Origin: Vicia villosa
Lineage: Eukaryota; Streptophyta; Magnoliopsida; Fabales; Fabaceae
Assembly (NCBI RefSeq): GCF_029867415.1
Contig: NC_081185.1
Span: forward strand, 27,515,293-27,579,292
Length of the DNA: 64,000 bases
Reading direction: 5' to 3'
Shown piece by piece: positions 23,175 to 36,385 of this stretch (the stretch's first letter is position 1; each line of letters begins with the position of its first letter). The notes beneath the pieces are model-generated. The model was given only the letters and a program-made list of their open reading frames with translations. It made no database searches and had not been told where the DNA came from. Made by a program: the position numbers and the translations under genes.

Positions 23175-23570
23175 CACTACTAAAAAAAACACATGTTATC
23201 TCGGACGCGAAGGAGATATTATCTCGGTGATACATGTGAGGTAACAAAGAGTGTCATGAAAACTTGTCATTTATCCATCAGTTTCTGATTAACCATAGTA
23301 TAGTTGAAATGGTAAGTGGTTTGATTCCGTGCAATAACTTTTTTATATTTTCAAAAGTAGCACCACATACTTCTCGATTTAGGACCAAAATCGAAAGAGA
23401 AAAATATTTGTTTTTTAAATACAAATTACATTGTTTACAGAAAATATAACTAAATTAAATTGTTTATACAAAATATCAAAGTAAAAAAATATATATCAAA
23501 TTTTAAATATGTTCATTGTCTTCACTGTCGATAGTGGCAGACACGTGTTGAGGCATGGTGTGGCTATAGT
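23175..23570 (+). mobile_element. CACTA-like terminus
   Basis: CACTACTAAAAAAAACACAT begins at 23175, as in plant CACTA elements, followed by TCTCGG-type subterminal motifs. A related palindrome, ACCTCGG near 24963 and CCGAGGG near 24935, suggests more of the same family. No matching far end (TTTTTTAGTAGTG) was found. Confidence 0.4.
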
Positions 23571-23745
<175 letters not shown>

Positions 23746-25015
23746 ATAAAATTTTAATTTAACTATTTTTCTTTATTTAACTATCCTCTCTCACAGTTTC
23801 ACATTTTTTTCTCCCTATTAAAACTCACCACCAATGTTTTAAAAATTGATCAGTCATAAAATCGATGAAGGTACTGTGTCACTGGTTCAGTAGTTGAATC
23901 ACCGGGTCACAGGTTGAAATGTGTGATTAAACCTGAATAAATTAGATAACTCAGTTAAATAAAATAGTCTCTATAATAAAGTTATAACAAAATTATATAG
24001 TTATTAAACCGATCGAAGCAGATGACTTGATCTCTAAAAAAATCATGAGTCTTGAGAAATTTCAAAATATCATTATATTGAGATTCATTTTTTAAATTCA
24101 AATTTTAAACATAGTGATCACACACAACAAAATAGTACAAAATACAAAATAACGTAACAAAATATCACAATGTCTAATAAATTTAATTTTAATGAGAAAA
24201 AGTTGTTATAATATTAAGTTTTGCACAAAGTCTATTTTTATTTTTAAAAAAATTATCAGAACGACATCATTTTGTCTGAGAAAAAAAAGGAAGCATTTAA
24301 ACTGCCATTTTTCAAAAAACTGCAGGTTTCCCGATTTATACAAGTTTTGACCGCTAGTTTTTGAAAACTATTGGTTTTCTAGTTTTTACCGATTTTGACC
24401 GCCAGTTTAAACTTCCAATTTTTCAATATAATTTAGCTCATATGTTCTTTAATATCTAGCCACACTAATATATAATGTCTTGATTTGCTCTGACTGCCAA
24501 TAAAGATATTCGTTTTACTGAATCTTTGAGAAGAACAAATGTTGGATGCAAGTATTTTCTCAATGGCTTTTGATTGCATTTGTTTCTGGTATAAAATAAA
24601 AAAGCGTTAGATATATAAATAAATATTCAATTATATGATTATTTAAGAGCACAAACCTTGAGCACAAATATTTTTCTGCTTATACAATCCATCATAGAGA
24701 ACTTCTCCAAACTTCTTTAAGTTTCAGAATGCTTTTCATGACAAATTCTTTCATTATCAATTTATTGATATTCATAATAATTTTATAATTTGGCAGTAGG
24801 GTACTGAATAGATGTCTATTAGGGTTCACGCGGAACACTTAAGGCGGTGTTTTGAACGTTGATACTCATTGGATGAATGGCAAAGATATGTTTATGGACA
24901 ATGAAAAAACTCAATCAACACGCATCTATTTACCCTCGGTTATAACTTAAAACCGAGGTAAAATATTTTTCTTTTTAAATAAAACATTACAATAATTATT
25001 GTGTGAAAATACACT
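23746..25015. other. non-coding, decayed repeat sequence
   Basis: No gene is seen. CAATGTTTTAAAAATTGATC near 23832 and GACCGCTAGTTTTTGAAAAC near 24350 resemble decayed TIR elements. A palindrome lies at about 24931-24963. Confidence 0.35.
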
Positions 25016-25375
25016 AATTGAAGTGGTGTAACCGATTACAGTTGAAAAAAATTACTTTTGAGTAGCAGAAAACATAAATCATCACAAGTGTAACCAGTTA
25101 ATGTAACTGATTAACGTTGTATTGATTTAATTGTTGTAACAGCTGTAACCATGTTACATTTTGTGTTAACTAGTTAAAGGTCCGAGTTTTGGATTTTTTT
25201 GTTATTTGGATGATGTGTTTTAGGTCCCAATTATTTTGTAACACTTGTATAAATGTCTTGGAGACATTCTCATCTTAGGTTAATGCAATTAATGATTCTC
25301 ACCCTCAACTACCTCTCTCTCACTCTCTAAGTATCTCTTCTATAACACTATCTTCTTCTCCACATACCCTAAATC
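25016..25375. mobile_element. possible LTR fragment with TAACxGxTTA repeats
   Basis: GTAACCGATTACAG, GTAACCAGTTAATGTAAC and related phrases recur, ending in a pyrimidine-rich CTCTCTCTCACTCTCTAAGT stretch as at the 3' end of many LTRs. A similar AACTGGTTACA motif occurs at 47130. A Ty1/copia LTR is possible but unproven. Confidence 0.35.
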
Positions 25376-25578
25376 TAGGGGTGTAATCGGATTGGTTTGG
25401 ACCGGTTTTTGGTCAAAATAAGATCCAAACCGATGATATTTATATCGGTTTGGTTTGGTTCGGTTTTCAATATTTTTCAAAAATGGAACCAAACCAAACT
25501 AATCGGTTTGATTTGGTTTGGTTTGGATGATCGGTTTATAATGTTTATTTTTTAAACCATTATATTCATCAGTATATT
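25376..25578. mobile_element. hAT-like MITE, interrupted by the LTR element
   Basis: It starts TAGGGGTGTAATCGGATTGG and continues GGTTTGGTTTGG, ACCAAACCAAACTAATCGG, ATTATATTCATCAGT, matching the MITE at 16560-17210 over its first 200 bases. The sequence is broken at 25578 where the LTR begins. The right half is not visible near the other end of that element. Confidence 0.7.
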
Positions 25579-28500
25579 TGTAATACGGTGAACTGACTTT
25601 ATTTGAAATGTGCGGATAGCAAGAGTCGCCACCAACTTTTATTTTATCCAATAAGAAAGGCTAAAAGAACAGAAAAAGACCTTTTAAAAGATTTTGAGTT
25701 CGGGGGGTAAGTTATACAAAGGGAAGGTGTAAGGCGCCCTTTGCATCCATGGTTTTCCATGGGCTCTTAATTGCTTAGCTCACTTTTGTTTTCAAAATGT
25801 TTGAATTGTTTGAAAAGTAGTGTGTGAATGGAAATTTGAATAAGAACTTTAGCTTGTAGATAAGCGTAGTCTTTTTGAAAAGTATTTGAAAATTAGTGGG
25901 AAAAAGAGTTTAAATTTGAATTTGAATTTGAAAAAGAGCAAGCAATTAAAAAGCAATTACCCTAAGTTTGAAAAAATGTTCTTTTAGCTTTTCAGAGTGA
26001 AAGGGTCTATCCATACCATAAAGAGGGTAGGAAGTCTTTCAATTGGATGTTTAAGGGTCATCGAGAATAATCATTCGCCACAAGACTGTCCCTACCATAA
26101 AGAGGGCAGGTAGTCTAAGGGAAGGATATAATAGCCATCTTATCTTTTTAGGCATCATGCGAGGATACCTTAGCAATTGGGACAATCATCACATTTTACC
26201 GAGGCAGCTTCGAGGGAGTTTTAATAACTTTGAAGGCAACATTTGCTTTAGGTATCCTCGGAATCGAGGGACTTTGACTATTTAGCATACTTTGCTTTAA
26301 TTATCTAGTTATTTAACCTAAAAACCATATTAAAACAAATTTAATAATAATAAAAACTAATTATAAAGTTTTATAAACCTAACTTGTTTTAGTTAAAAGA
26401 AAACAATTTTAAAATAATTATATTGAAAAACAAATAAGAGAAATAAAAATAATACAACAAACACTTAGCTTTGGTTAGGTGGGTTCGCTCCTGAGGGTGC
26501 ATGGTGGAATTGCAGATTCTGGGGCATCGGATCATCATCAGAGTTGATCAAAGGGCTTGGAAACGAAGGTGCATGGTGAGGATGCACAAGCCAAGCGCGC
26601 AACACCTTCCAAGAATTTGAGAGAAAAATAGTATTGCAAAAATATATCACCAAGTGTAAGGATCGAACCTGCACCTTTGAAGTAACGCATCCTGGTGTCT
26701 TGCCAGTTGTACCAATCTTCATTCGCTGATAGTGGATTAGTTCCTAATGATTAAATAAAATAAACGTACGAAGAGAGAAGTCAACCAAACCATTAGCGTG
26801 GGGCCCAATTTATGCACGAGCGACCAATCAGAACTGGTTAGAGGTTGAACACGGTTGACGAACCAATCAAATCCCTGTGCGTGTGGTCAAAGTTTCAATG
26901 TACTATTCACCTTCCCTTCCATGAAACCTGCTACGATTTTGCTACAGACTCGACTACGGTCTCGCCACGATAGTCTCGTAGCCATTTGCTGCAGAGATCA
27001 AACTTAAAATATACACGTTAGAAAAACAAACTAAATGCCTAGATTTACCAATTAGACCATTACGGATTCAATGCCGGTGTCTGTTTCTCCTGAAGGTACC
27101 TGAAACCGTGAATACACAACACAAGAAAGCGTGTGCCCTAACAATGGCACTTCATGATCTCTGCGTCAAAACTTCAAACTAATGATTCAAATACGTTCTA
27201 AATGATTATATGAATCTGAATGCATGATTGGAATTCCTTAAAAACACAGGAATCATTGAAAACGATCTAAAAAAGAAGAACAAACTATTGATGTAGATGA
27301 AGTTATTCACGATACTTCAAGGCCGGTTAATGGATGGGATCTCTTCCTGAGAGGTCAAGGAACCTGGCTTGATCCTTAAGAACGCTTAAAAGTGGCTGCA
27401 AGTCGAGACTTGATGATGCAAGTTCTCTTTGAAATTTTCCAACGCAAACCCTAATACTCTTGGCTCTCCTTGTCCAATTTTTCGCCCCTTTTCATGTTGA
27501 GAATGCTGAGTATATATAATAGACCAATTTAGGGTTACCAATCTCTCAAATCTTTGGGCTTGTGGAGATTATATGTGTGAGTTATTTTTGATTGAATTTT
27601 GTATGGAATTTTTCTAAATTTGGCTCAATACTATTCCCATGAAATCTCTTTGATTTGAATCAGTTTTCATGCCCCATATTTAATTAAAAAAAAATCTCAA
27701 TCATTCCTTTTTTATTTCCCATTATTTTATTAGATTTAATTTGAATTTTAATGAATAAAAAATAAATAAATGGAATAAAAATAATAAAAATTGAGGAATG
27801 GAAATATGGGCCATATGCAAGCTTATGATCACGTTCCAAGTCCAAAACATAGGCCCATGAGTCAAAGAATGCAAATTTATTCACATTGGCTTTCATGCAT
27901 CTCTTGAAAATTGGCTAACTTCAACAAGTCGTAACTCTCTCAATTTTTATCATACGACCATGTTCTAGGACTTTTTAGAAAACCCAAGATGTCCTCTAAA
28001 TGACCCTTTTAGTTTCATCTCAATTGAGTTTTCCATTTTCAAGTTATGAGCTTTGACCCAAAAGGTGTTTTTGTTGACTTTTTGGAGGACCTCTAATCTT
28101 TTGACCCATATATCTCAAATGAAGCATTTTTGGCCTTGGCTTGTGAGAGATAAATTTTTAGAGAATTAAATTTCCTTCAAATTGAGCTTTGGATGGAAAA
28201 TTTCTGATGTTCCATGTGAAAGTTATGGCTGGTCAAAGTTCAGTTGACTTTTAGGTCAAAAACCCTAATTTAGAAACTTGGACTTTTGTGGATTTTTGAT
28301 CTTTTCTTGATGAATCATGATCAACATTTGATCAAATGATGAATGACACTTCAAAATGAGGATGTTGACCAAAATTCAGGAATTTTGACTGTACTTTGAC
28401 CACAGTTAACTTTAAGGTCAAATCAGTCGACTGTTGACTGTTTGGACTGTTGACTGGGCAATTTTGAGAATCAGAGTCTGAAACTTGGCATGAAGATCCT

Positions 28501-28698
28501 TTGAGGCATGTGAGAGGCCATGAGGTCCATTTGAGATGTCAGAATTTGATTTTACTTTGAGAAATACAAAACCCTAACTGAAGGCTTGTTACTTAGGAGA
28601 CAGGTATGTGAACCTAATTCTGATATAGCCTTGAGCAATTGAAGATCATGTGAATCAAAATTCATTGAAATATGATGGGAAAATTTTGGGGTATGACA
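25579..28698 (-). mobile_element. 3' LTR of the gag-only element
   Basis: In minus sense it starts TGTCATACCCCAAAATTTTC (at 28698) and ends ACCGTATTACA (at 25579). It lacks about 840 bases that are present in the other LTR at 38250-39096; the junction is at about 26296. TGGCGACTC lies close to the LTR end (about 25625). A tRNA-like stretch is at about 26645-26720. Confidence 0.85.
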
Positions 28699-28712
28699 GC
28701 TGCCCCTGTTCA
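28699..28712 (-). promoter_or_regulatory. polypurine tract
   Basis: The minus strand reads AACAGGGGCAGC immediately before the LTR start TGTCATACC. Purine-rich sequence at this position primes plus-strand DNA synthesis in LTR elements. Confidence 0.65.
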
Positions 28713-29024
28713 ATCTTCTTATACCTGAGGATGTAGATTGGCTTGTGTGCCGGTCGGAATCTGAAGGTAGAAGAGGATTGAACACTAGAATACCCAGGAA
28801 TTTGCCCTCGCTGAAGTAGGGACTTTTGTTGGAGACGGGCTTAAAGATTCCATCCAAGTGTTGGAAAAGATGTATGAGACAGGCTTAAAGATGCCATTTG
28901 ATAGATGCCATCAGTTGATGTATTGACGTGCATCAGACTGAGTCGTACGTTAGACCGCATCTGTGGTGTCAGAATTTGTTGGCTTGATTGCCCTAAGCGT
29001 CTGGATCATATGAGTGAATTGATT

Positions 29025-29430
29025 GTCGTGACTCTATCATCGTAACTCTGTCGTCGTGACTTCATTGTCATGATTGTTTCTGAATTGAATACCGGGAATA
29101 GATATGTGACTCTATTGTCGTGACTCCATTGTCGTGGCTCAATTGTCGTGATTCGGATGTCGTGATGCCATTATGGTGACTCAGTTGTCGTGATTCGGAT
29201 GTCGTGATTCCATTATGGTGACTCAGTTGTCGTGATTCGATTATCGTGACTCACTTGTCGTGACTTTGTTGTCGTGACTAAGTTGTCGTGATTCCATTAT
29301 CGTGACTCAAGTGTCGTGATTCCATTATCGTGACTCAGTTGTCGTGACTTCGTTGTCGTGACTCAGTTGTCGTGATTCCATTATCATGACTCAGTTGTCG
29401 TGATTCCATTATCGTGACTCAGTTGTCGCG
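29025..29430. repeat. GTCGTGA short-unit tandem array
   Basis: More than 20 copies of a 15-16 base unit of the form TTGTCGTGACTCA or ATTATCGTGATTCC follow each other. It is in the untranslated 3' region of the retroelement, between gag and the PPT. There is no leader, spacer diversity or cas gene, so it is not CRISPR. Confidence 0.85.
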
Positions 29431-29973
29431 ATCTTTTCTGAATTGAGTGTCATGATTAAATCTTTGAATGTTGATCGTGTCAGCACCGTTCGTGGTAACT
29501 GAATTAGATCTTGGAAGGTTGATCGTGTCAGTACCGTTTGTAGTAACCGAATTAGATCTTTGGATATATTGTTTATCTGCTTGTACCCGTATCCTGAAAA
29601 AGGTAAAGTTAGTCTCTATGCAATGTCATGATGCATGTATTATGTGATGAGCCTCTCAAAATAAATGAGGGACTTGTATGAGACGCTATATGCAATGTAT
29701 GGATATGTATGTGATATACGGTGCATGAATATGATTTATGCTATCTGGAGTGATTTTTTTGACTGAGAAAATAAATCTCCACATCGTTGTGATTTTGATG
29801 TCTGATCTTGTCTTGAAGACGCTCAGCTGGGGATTTATGATTTCTGCTCGGGGATGAGAACCATTTGAGTGATTGATCTTTGTGTACCCTGGTTGGGGAT
29901 AAGAGATATGAATAACCCTATTTAGAGAAAAGAAAAGTATCGGGGAAACGGAAGTGTCGAAGATATAAACTCC

Positions 29974-32900
29974 TGTAACTCGGTGAACTGACTTTTATTT
30001 TTAATACGCAACACTGTTGCGGTAAGCATGAGTCGCCACCAACTTTTATTTTGTCCAATTTTAGGAAAGGTAAAAAGTACAGAAAAAGACCTTTTGAAAA
30101 GAAAACGGGCTCGGGGGGTATGTTATGAAAAGGGAAGGTGTAAGCACCCTTTTCATCCGTAGTTGTCTACGGGCTCTTAATTTACTTAGCTCATGTTTGT
30201 TTTGTTTGTTTTGAATTGAAAAGGGACATAAGGACTTTAGCATAAATGCGTAGCCTTAGTCTTTGAAAAAGTGTTGAAAAGATGTTTTTTAATAGAGCTA
30301 GGCATATTAAGAGAATTACCCTGAATAGTTGGTCTTCTTCTATGCCTTTTAAAGTTCCTAGGACTATCCATACTATATGGAAGTAGGTAGTCCTTGTTTA
30401 TATTGGACGTGCGGGACAATCAAAGGGTAATCGGAGGTCGTTGAAGGCAACAAGTAGAGGTACCTTTAGCAATATTCGGAGGGACAATCATCGTTTCGTA
30501 GGCAACCATTCGAGGGACTAGATCATATCATCGTAGGCAACATCGTGGGTCATCGAGGGACTTATGATCTTTGCGATGATTTTTTAATCGAGGGACTTTT
30601 TCTGAAGAGTACCTCTACATTTCGAGGGACACGACCTTATTTCGAAAGGCAACCAAGAGGGGCGTACCTTAGAGGTGAGTGTGTGCACAGGAGTGTGTTA
30701 ATTACAATTATGTTAATCTTGTGGTTAGTGATCTAACGTTGCTTTTAAATCTTGCCATACAATCCTAAGCATACATCTAAACAGATATAATTTTGCATAA
30801 ATATAAAGTGCGGAAACGTAAACCTAAGCTATTACAAGGCTTCGGGGAGGGGTTTACATAACCAAAAAATGGGGATAGAAAAATTATTACAAACTCGGAT
30901 AAAAACAAAGCGATTAAGTGTGTAAAGTTAAAAAACTTGTAAACGCTCATGAAAATAATCCGAAGGCCTCAAGTGTAGTACCTCGCATACAAAATAAAAT
31001 GTTAGTGACATAAAAATGAAAAAAATATGAATGAGAAAATGTAAAAAAGACACGATAGAAGAAGTCTAAACAATTCATGTAAAAATCTTAAAGAGAAAAT
31101 TAACATTTTTGGTATTTTGATTATAAAAAAAAATTGAAATTAATGATGAAAATAAAAAGAAAAAGAAGTCATATTCTAATGTTAACCAATTCTAATTATC
31201 ACCCAATTTTCATTTGTTAATAATAATTATACTCAAAACTTAAAAATTAACTCTAATTAGAATTTTAAATAAAACTAAACTACTAAAAAAAACTCAAGTT
31301 AAAACACTCAGGGGGTGTTATATGGAGGCTGGGGTGTGAAGAAGAAAAACGAGATGGGCCAAGCAGAAATGAACAAGGCCCAAAAGATAAACTCAACCCT
31401 AAAATCCAAAGTTTGTCCGCCCCTTAGCCTCAATTTGGTCCTTCTGCTTCTTCTTCAGACCAATTCAAGCTCTCTTCATCTCTCTCACTCAGTTTCACGT
31501 AATAACAACAACAACCTATCTCTCGGTTCTCCAATCTCTCGGTTAAAGCATCAAGAATGTCAAGTATTGAACAAAGAAGAAGATCTATTATAACAAAACA
31601 GAGTGAATCGATAAAAGAAGGTTACCGAGGTTACCGAAAGTGATGTTGAATCTGTTTGCAGGTTTTGTGCGACTTGAAGCTCGTCGGAAGGCAGTGCGGT
31701 GCGCGGTGGATGAGTTCGCGTGAGGCTTTGTTCGGAGATGGTGCGGCATTCTCGCGGTGGACCTCGGTGATGGACGGGAGATTCACGGTTCTGCTGGGGA
31801 GGCTGAGCGTCGCGGTGGTTGTGGCTGAGATCCGAGTCAGAGCATCGATTTTGCGGCGTGGTTGACTGGTGAGTGGATCAGAGGGAGTTTCGTCGGTGAC
31901 GAGGCCTTGTGGTGGCGGTTGTGAGGCTGTAGACTCGCGCAGTGGTTTCGAGGATCTCGCGGTTCGGATCTTCGATGGCGTGGGAGTTGCTGGCAGTCAC
32001 GAGTTGATGCAATCTGTGAACTGAGGGTGAACGACGCTTCACTTCTCATCTTCTTTGTTTTCCTGAAAGTATGAACTTTGTGCAAGCATTAGTATTAATG
32101 AAATTTGTGTTACTAGTAACTCGGTTGTAAATTTTTGTATATGATTATTAGAATTGATTTGCTTAAGAAATTGCAAGTTAATGCTGATGGTAAATTATCT
32201 GAGGATGATATATTAGTCCCTGCAACGTAAAAAGAAATGGTAAGAAACTTATTTACTTTTTTTAATTTTTTAAAACAAATGTTGTTTTATATTTTTTTTT
32301 ATCTGTGATGGTGGGAAGTTTATAAACGGTGTAAAAACATTGTTTAAAAAAAAGCAAGAACCATCAGAATTGGCATCATATGGTTGCAATAACGAACAAT
32401 GTAAAAATAAAATCGAAGATAAGCGGCAAATGGGCCTCATATAAAAATCATTGGCCAAAGTTAGTTTTAAAAAAGGTTTAAAAAATTGTTAGTAAAAAAC
32501 ATAAAATAAGAGGAACCATCAGACATTCATCGTTTGGTTGAAAATTAAAAGGTTAAAATCAAGAATAAGAGGGCGGCCTCATATGTAAATCCTCGGCCAA
32601 AAATAAAGGTTTTGAAGTCGGCCAAAAATAAAGGTTTTAAAGCATACGAAATCATTAACTAAAACATGGATTCGAAGAGGAAAAACATTTTGAAAAGAGG
32701 GAGGCCTCAGGTATCATCATTGGCCAAAAAATAAAAATTTGAAAAGAAAACCTAAAAAGATTTGAAGGATTAGAAAATGTTTGATGGTTGAGGAAGTTTA
32801 GAAAATTGTTGGTTACTGTTGATCATGAGAAGATGAGAATTGTTGATCAAAATGAGAGAGTGGAGAGCCACTATTTATAGACTGAAATTAGGTCAAGATC

Positions 32901-33352
32901 GATCCTAAAAAGGAAATGATCCAACCCAAAGGCCCATGGACCTTCCTTGATGAACAAGATTAAGAACCTGGACGTACTTGTGTCCAGGTGCATCCAGGTG
33001 TAAAAAAGATTAAAAAAAAAGTTAAAATACATAAAAATGCACCAAGCGAGAATTGAATCCGTGACCTTTTGTTTGCAAGCCTTTCATTCTTACCAATTGT
33101 GCTATGTTATTTATTTGAAATAAAAAGCCAATTGAAAATATATGAAGCATCGGCCAACATTTTCTATTTATTAAAATAAAAGCAATTTAAGAGTAAACTA
33201 CTATATTTTTAAAATACACTTTAAATCGAATATTTATAAAATTCAAGATGTCAACGTAAATGAACCCGAGATTTTATAAAATCCAATTTTAAAAATAATT
33301 TCGAGAATTTTTTTTGTCACTAAAAAGTGTGGGCAAATTTTGGGGTATGACA
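29974..33352 (-). mobile_element. solo LTR with ACTCC target duplication
   Basis: In plus sense it starts TGTAACTCGGTGAACTGACT and ends TTTTGGGGTATGACA. The flanks ACTCC at 29969-29973 and 33353-33357 match perfectly. It is related to, but clearly diverged from, the host element's LTR (shared GAGTCGCCACCAACTTTTAT near the start). There is no internal region, so LTR-LTR recombination removed it. It contains a short tRNA-like stretch near 33042-33117. ORFs in it are not conserved. Confidence 0.85.
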
Positions 33353-33357
33353 ACTCC

Positions 33358-34995
33358 GTTGAGGAACTAAGTCTTTTTTGGGATGAGAACATTTGAAGAT
33401 ATCTTCTTAATAATTACTCTGTGGGGATATGATCCTGTGTAACCGGCTTGAACATTGCCCCCAGTGGTTATGGTAGCTGTCATTCCTGGACTTGTATTGA
33501 TTGGGACACACCAACGAGTATTGATTAAAGTGTCGAATAGGCTTTGCGTAGCTTTGCCCCAGCTAGTAGGGAATTTGAAGAGATTTGCCTTGCGAGGACT
33601 TTATGAGGTGTGTACTATGGGCGACATGCCCCTTGTAATCATAGACTTAGGATGATGCCCCATGTTGATTGGGAAGTAGTTGCAGATCCACTTGGGTGTA
33701 TGCCCCTGATTGTTTGGCATTCTTGAGAAATTCTCAGAATCTTGACTTGATTGACCCATATTGATTGGGCAACACGTGCCATGCCCCTTGTATACATAAG
33801 AGACATTGCTTCTGAAGTGATTTTGTCTATCGGGATAACTTTCAGTCATTAGTTGTACCATGTGCAAATTCTCCCTGACGCTAACATTTGAAATTATGTA
33901 GCAGAATATGTTTAATAATGAATTCATGATATGCAATGCATGCGTCTGTCTTGAATTTTTGAAAAACATTAAAACAGGAGATGTAAATGTGTGATATTTG
34001 TAAAAACGTGATGTTTGTAAAAATGAAATATCAACTCAGCATTTATGGCAAACCTTAAGGAGTCAGGATACCTTTTTTGTGACAGTATGCTTTCGAACAA
34101 ACCACGCTTCAGTTAGGACTTCAAGGGTTGTAACATGGCTTGGTTCACGGTTTAAGAAACAAAGGATAATGGCTCAAAAATTTATTCATACTCATCCCAA
34201 TCTTCGTGATATTCTTCGATCCTATGCTCAGTTAACTTTGCGTTTCAGCTTTAGCAAATCTTGAAGTATTAACATTGATATTTGATGGTGGTTGAAGCAC
34301 CAGAAGTTTATTTGGACAGTCAGTCATCCTTCTTTGTAATTCTTTTTGCTTTGGTCGAGGATTTGTAGTGACCTCTTTTTTGACTTTGATTTTTGTCATC
34401 CCTAACTTTTACCTGAACTGCTTATTTTGTGATTACAGTCAGCGGGATGTTTCGATTTTTGATAAGTCTCCTTCATAGGTTTTGACTTAACAGCTTTTTC
34501 TTTTTGGTGGATATTGACTGCCTGACTTAATGGTTGCGGGAACCCATCATTATTCGAGTAGACAACAACTAAGATAGTTGAGTTACCTGAGTAACTACCC
34601 TGCCCCAGGTTGTGATTAAAGGTTTCAAATTGTTCAAGAAAGAAAAACTCCTACACCTTAGGCTCAAAGGGGTTAGCAAGGGATTAACATCCTTATATCT
34701 CCACTGTTTAGGAATTGAAACAATGCCTGTACATCGTCAGCATAGTCCGTTTAAAAGCATATTGTATGAGGTTGCGGTATCATTTTCATCATCCTCCCTC
34801 AAAAGGCATAAAACATATGCAAAGTAAATACACAATTTAAAATGAGTGATAGCAAAATTTATTCAAGACAAACATATGCAATGCACTGATGATGATTATT
34901 AAAACAGATAATGTCTATCATAAGTCGAATGTTTAAACAAACAGAATAGAAATTTGCAAATGAAAGTAAAACTAATGATTTTAAAGTCCCTCCTT
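33358..34995 (-). other. retroelement 3' non-coding region
   Basis: This continues the internal region interrupted by the solo LTR. All frames have many stops. No protease, RT or integrase similarity was recognised, so pol is absent and not just shifted. Confidence 0.55.
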
Positions 34996-36354
34996 CTAGC
35001 CATCCACAGCATTAGCAGTTACGTTAGGAGTCTCAGGAGGATCAAATTCAATTTCCCCAGCATCTATCATATCTTGAATCTTGTTCCTCAATATCCAGCA
35101 GCTATTCGTATCGTGACCAGGACTATCAGCATGATATGCACACCTCACATTGGGATTATAGCTACGAGCAGAAGTACTAGGATTCTTAGGAGGATCCTTT
35201 AAAGTGATCAACTCTGACTTCAATAGGTGTTGTAATGCTTGAGCCAGTGACATATTGAACTTTGTGAATTGACGCCTAGGCATGTCTTGCTTGTTTTGAC
35301 GACCTTTTTGAGGTGTCGGTGTGGAGATCAGAACTGCCCCAACAGATTGGTCATGGTTACTCCTATTCTGACCATACACCTCATTTGAATCTGACTTCAA
35401 ATTGAAATGCTTCTTCGTAACGCCTGAGGACGTAGCAACTTGAATCTTACCACTTCGGATTCCATTCTCGACACGTTCCCTAGTCAGTATAAGTTCAGTG
35501 AATCCAGATGATGAGCTTCCCATCAAATGGCTATAGAAAGGACCAGTCAGTGTACCCATAAACATATCTACCAACTCTCTGTCAGCTAAAGGAGGTTGAA
35601 CTCTGCCAGACAGGTCTCTCCATTTTTTAGCATACTCCTTGAAGCTTTCTTTAGGACCCATAGACATACTTTGTAGTTGCATGCGGGTTGGCGCGAGATC
35701 AGCGTTGTATTGGTATTGCTTGTAGAAAGCACCGGCCAAGTCTTCCCACGTATGAATGTTGGCACCGTCCAGTTGATAGTACCATTCGAGTTGAGTTCCA
35801 AATAAGCTCTCTTGGAAAAAGTGGATTCACAGCTTCTTATCAGCAGTATGAGGCTGAATCTTCCTCACATAGGATTTCAGGTGCAGTTTAGGACAAGAGT
35901 CTCCATCATACTTAGCAAAAGTCGGAGTCTTGAATTTCGGGGGAATAATAACCCCTGGGATGAGTCCTAGTTCTTCAAAGTCTAGCCCGGGTATCTTTTG
36001 AATTTCCATGGCCTTCATACGTTCTTCCAGCAACTTGTATTTGTCATCAGGATGTTCATCCTCATGGTAATAGTCCTCTTCTTCTTTGGAGGGCTTGGCA
36101 GAATCATGGTTACTTTTTGCGTCAGTTTTGATACTAGAATCATCTTGTTCTTCGTCGTCACTGTCTTCAGAGACTTCGGCATCCCTGAGCTGCAAGATCG
36201 GTCTAAGCCTTTTCCCCAGAGTCCTCTTGCCTTTCTTCTTCTTTTGAGTCAGCATGGTTTTCAGCTCTTCTTGCCCCTTGGCTAAGTTCAGAATCAAGGC
36301 TTGGAACTCAGCATTCTGAGCCTGAAGGTCTTTGACTGATTGCTCGAGATTCAT
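34996..36354 (-). pseudogene. gag: Ogre-type gag, one nonsense codon
   Basis: ATG at 36354 starts a coiled-coil segment (LQAQNAEFQALILNLAKG), a basic KKKKGKR patch, an acidic stretch and the shared KAMEIQKIPGLDF segment. The gag core follows (YKQYQYNADLAPTR, YAKKWRDL, RELVDMFMGTLTGPFYSHL). The knuckle-like CAYHADSPGHDTNSCW is near the C-terminus. A TGA at 35829-35827 interrupts it; the gag at 1367-3727 has TGG (Trp) there. The frame otherwise runs through to a TAG at 34998-34996 just after EFDPPETPNV. The homologous gag continues beyond that point into protease. The stop here sits at the junction with non-coding DNA, so the element has lost pro-pol. Confidence 0.85.
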
Positions 36355-36358
36355 GATG

Positions 36359-36385
36359 CTGAAATAAACAGCGAGAGAAGATGAG
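36359..36385 (-). promoter_or_regulatory. candidate splice acceptor before gag
   Basis: A pyrimidine-rich run and TTTATTTCAG (minus sense, ending 36359) lie five bases before the gag ATG. The same arrangement precedes gag at 1330-1357. Confidence 0.4.

Noticed and set aside
26465..26722. 85-codon minus-strand frame, repeated at 39262-39519
   Set aside because: The two copies lie at the same place in the two LTRs of one element. The duplication comes from the LTR, not from selection on a protein, and part of it is the tRNA-like stretch.
29020..29430. Possible CRISPR array
   Set aside because: Unit length 15-16 bases without unique spacers, in a plant retroelement. It is a simple tandem repeat.
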